Assembly (NCBI RefSeq): GCF_015207705.1
Contig: NZ_JADEWI010000011.1
Span: 93,111-157,110, forward strand
DNA length: 64,000 bases
DNA from: Nostoc sp. LEGE 06077
GTDB taxonomy: Bacteria > Cyanobacteriota > Cyanobacteriia > Cyanobacteriales > Nostocaceae
Reading direction: 5' to 3'
The notes beneath the pieces were generated by a model. The model made no database searches, was not told the origin of the DNA, and saw nothing but the letters and a program-made list of their open reading frames with translations. The position numbers were made by a program, and so were the translations under genes. Below are positions 62,700-64,000 of the stretch, piece by piece. Every line of letters begins with the position of its first letter. The stretch's first letter is position 1.

Positions 62700-64000
62700 C
62701 TACTGGTAATTGATGATTTTTAGGGCTGCTAGTTGTGCCTGTGCTTTGTGCAGAGATTCGTACCATTCTTTTTCAGGATCACTGTCTGCCACAATACCTG
62801 CTCCCACTTGTCCCCAAACAGTTTTGAGTGCTGAGTGCTGAGTGTTAAGTGCTGTTAGCGGTAGCGGGAGTTGAGCCGCCCTTACACCCCTACCCCCTTG
62901 GTTACTGAGCGACTTGTACCGAGCGAAGTCGAGGTAAGCCGAAGTATGCACCCCTACACCCTTACTCTTCTGCTCCTCTACTGGAGATGCTGGAGCTAAT
63001 AGCAGGGTACGAATTAAAATATTCAAATCTAAGTTACCGCGCCAGTCGAGATAGCCGCAGGAACCGTAGAATAGGCTACGCCGCACAGGCTCTAGTTCTT
63101 CGATGATTTCCATGCACCGCACTTTTGGACACCCTGTGATTGTGCCGCCAGGGAACATGGCACGAATTAAATCAACGGCGCTCTGGTCGGATTGTAAAGT
63201 ACCTTTAACGTTGCTAACAAGGTGCATAACGTGGCTATAGCGCTCAATTGTGAGCAATTCATCAACTTTTACTGTTCCCCATTCACAAACTCGCCCTAAA
63301 TCATTGCGTTCTAAATCTACCAGCATGATGTGTTCTGCCCGTTCTTTAGTATTGCTGAGTAGTTCTTGTGCCAATTGATTATCTTGTTCTGGGGTAGCAC
63401 CACGCGATCGCGTTCCGGCAATTGGTCGAGTCTCGGCTTGCTGATTTTGTAATAGCACCAACCGTTCTGGTGAACAGCTAACTACTTCACCCCAAGGAGT
63501 CTGCCAGTAGCTGGCAAAAGGTGAAGGATTAATTTTTTGTAATGCTTGGTAGATTGACCAGCCAGAAGCTGTTGTAGATGCTGCAAATCGCAAAGAAAGA
63601 TTTGCCTGAAAGATATCTCCAGCCTGAATATATTTTTTGACGCGGTTGACGGATGTTTCATAATCTGACTGCGATGTGAAGAACTCAGGGGCGAAACTGA
63701 TGGGTTTATCTTGTGAGGAGGTAACTTGGTAGAGTGAATCCCCTGATTTTTTCTCTTCTAAAAGAATTTTTAACCTATTAACATCATCAATGTCACTACC
63801 TGCCAACCAGAGAATTTGTTTAACATGATCCAAAATGGCAAAAGAGGCGGGTTCATACCAAAAAGCTACAGGGAAGGGTAAGGTGTCAGATTTAACAAAA
63901 GGTAGCTGTTCAATTTCCCAAGCCACATCATAGCCAAGCCATCCTAGCCAACCGCCGGTGAAGGGAAGGTGAGAGGGAGGCAGGAGGCAGGGGGCAGGGG
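62700..64000 (-). CDS. Chorismate-utilising enzyme, PabB/TrpE component I (partial)
   Basis: Cut by the right edge; the N-terminal part with LPFTGGWLGWLGYDVAWE (63900-63960) is the typical PabB start region. Visible motifs: SFAPEFFTSQSDYETSVNR, SCSPERLVLL, RPIAGTRSRG, DLERNDLGRV (chorismate/Mg2+), FPGGTITGCPKVRCMEIIEE, and WGQVGAGIVADSDPEKEWYE. Sequence pattern favours aminodeoxychorismate synthase I (folate) over anthranilate synthase I. An in-frame stretch of about 59 codons (62823-62999) made of dispersed repeats sits between RTLLL and VWGQ, where relatives have few residues. The start of the visible portion (63972-64000) is also repeat-like (GCAGGAGGCAGG). Confidence 0.85.
   Translation of the reverse strand, partial: PAPCLLPPSHLPFTGGWLGWLGYDVAWEIEQLPFVKSDTLPFPVAFWYEPASFAILDHVKQILWLAGSDIDDVNRLKILLEEKKSGDSLYQVTSSQDKPISFAPEFFTSQSDYETSVNRVKKYIQAGDIFQANLSLRFAASTTASGWSIYQALQKINPSPFASYWQTPWGEVVSCSPERLVLLQNQQAETRPIAGTRSRGATPEQDNQLAQELLSNTKERAEHIMLVDLERNDLGRVCEWGTVKVDELLTIERYSHVMHLVSNVKGTLQSDQSAVDLIRAMFPGGTITGCPKVRCMEIIEELEPVRRSLFYGSCGYLDWRGNLDLNILIRTLLLAPASPVEEQKSKGVGVHTSAYLDFARYKSLSNQGGRGVRAAQLPLPLTALNTQHSALKTVWGQVGAGIVADSDPEKEWYESLHKAQAQLAALKIINYQ
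62823..62999. repeat. Dispersed repeats inserted in frame in the PabB-like gene
   Basis: From left to right: GTGCTGAGTGCTGAGTG heptamers, TACACCCCTACCCCCTTGG, the palindromic segment GAGCGACTTGTACCGAGCGAAGTCG and TGCACCCCTACACCC. All are typical intergenic repeats of Nostocales, here read through as protein. Confidence 0.8.

Overview
The window comes from a filamentous, probably heterocyst-forming cyanobacterium (Nostocales). The evidence is the many HIP1 octamers (GCGATCGC), heptanucleotide tandem repeats, and a gene set confined to cyanobacteria: the BCT1 bicarbonate transporter cmpABCD, the clock operon kaiABC with a KaiA lacking most of its usual N-terminal domain, a TolC-like HgdD homologue, pipX-pipY-sepF-proC, a high-light-inducible protein, a Ycf20-like protein and PEP-CTERM cargo. 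From memory, cmpABCD, kaiABC and hgdD also lie close together in Anabaena sp. PCC 7120. There is no rRNA, recognisable tRNA, CRISPR array or intact transposase.

Layout. 1-1364 (minus): a nucleotidyltransferase of the AbiEii type, cut by the left edge, overlapped by an unknown gene with two similar halves. 1505-8591 (minus): cmpABCD plus an unknown last gene; the cmpC-cmpD gap holds a 21-bp minisatellite and the cmpB-cmpC gap a MITE-like element. 9136-11522 (plus): an endonuclease/phosphatase-fold protein and the pseudokinase-fold AMPylator SelO. 12463-18148 (plus): a very large CHASE/PAS(LOV-like)/GAF hybrid kinase and a REC-GGDEF diguanylate cyclase, then a frameshifted Uma2 remnant. 18337-19743 (minus): D-glycerate 3-kinase and Ycf20-like. 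20523-23270 (plus): lipoprotein and GT39-type glycosyltransferase. 23298-26606 (minus): a CBS-PAS histidine kinase with degenerate receivers, divergent from kaiABC-hgdD (27279-32270, plus). 32392-37525: small conserved proteins, an S4-domain protein, a coiled-coil microprotein pair, a VOC-like membrane protein, a sigma-like protein and a secreted TPR protein. 38021-44403: a P-loop ATPase overlapped by a STAND/WD40 membrane protein. 44596-54188: PEP-CTERM protein, Slt-type transglycosylase, B12/radical-SAM protein resembling hopanoid methylases, Cys-rich copper-binding protein, secreted protein, second GT39 enzyme, methyltransferase. 54355-64000: Hli, thyX interrupted by an HNH intein, Ski2-like helicase, proC, sepF, pipY, pipX, and a PabB/TrpE component I cut by the right edge.

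How the genes fit together. Much of the window is inorganic-carbon, nitrogen and light physiology: BCT1 brings in bicarbonate, glycerate kinase closes photorespiration, PipX links NtcA and PII signalling, Hli responds to light stress and KaiABC keeps time. Signalling genes are abundant and several have altered catalytic or chromophore positions. The strongest candidates for new biology are the ATPase/STAND-WD40 pair (38021-44403), the clock-adjacent kinase with a receiver lacking its phospho-acceptor, the intermediate-length KaiA, the ThyX intein, and dispersed repeats that have become coding sequence (in the PabB-like gene and in the TPR protein's signal peptide).
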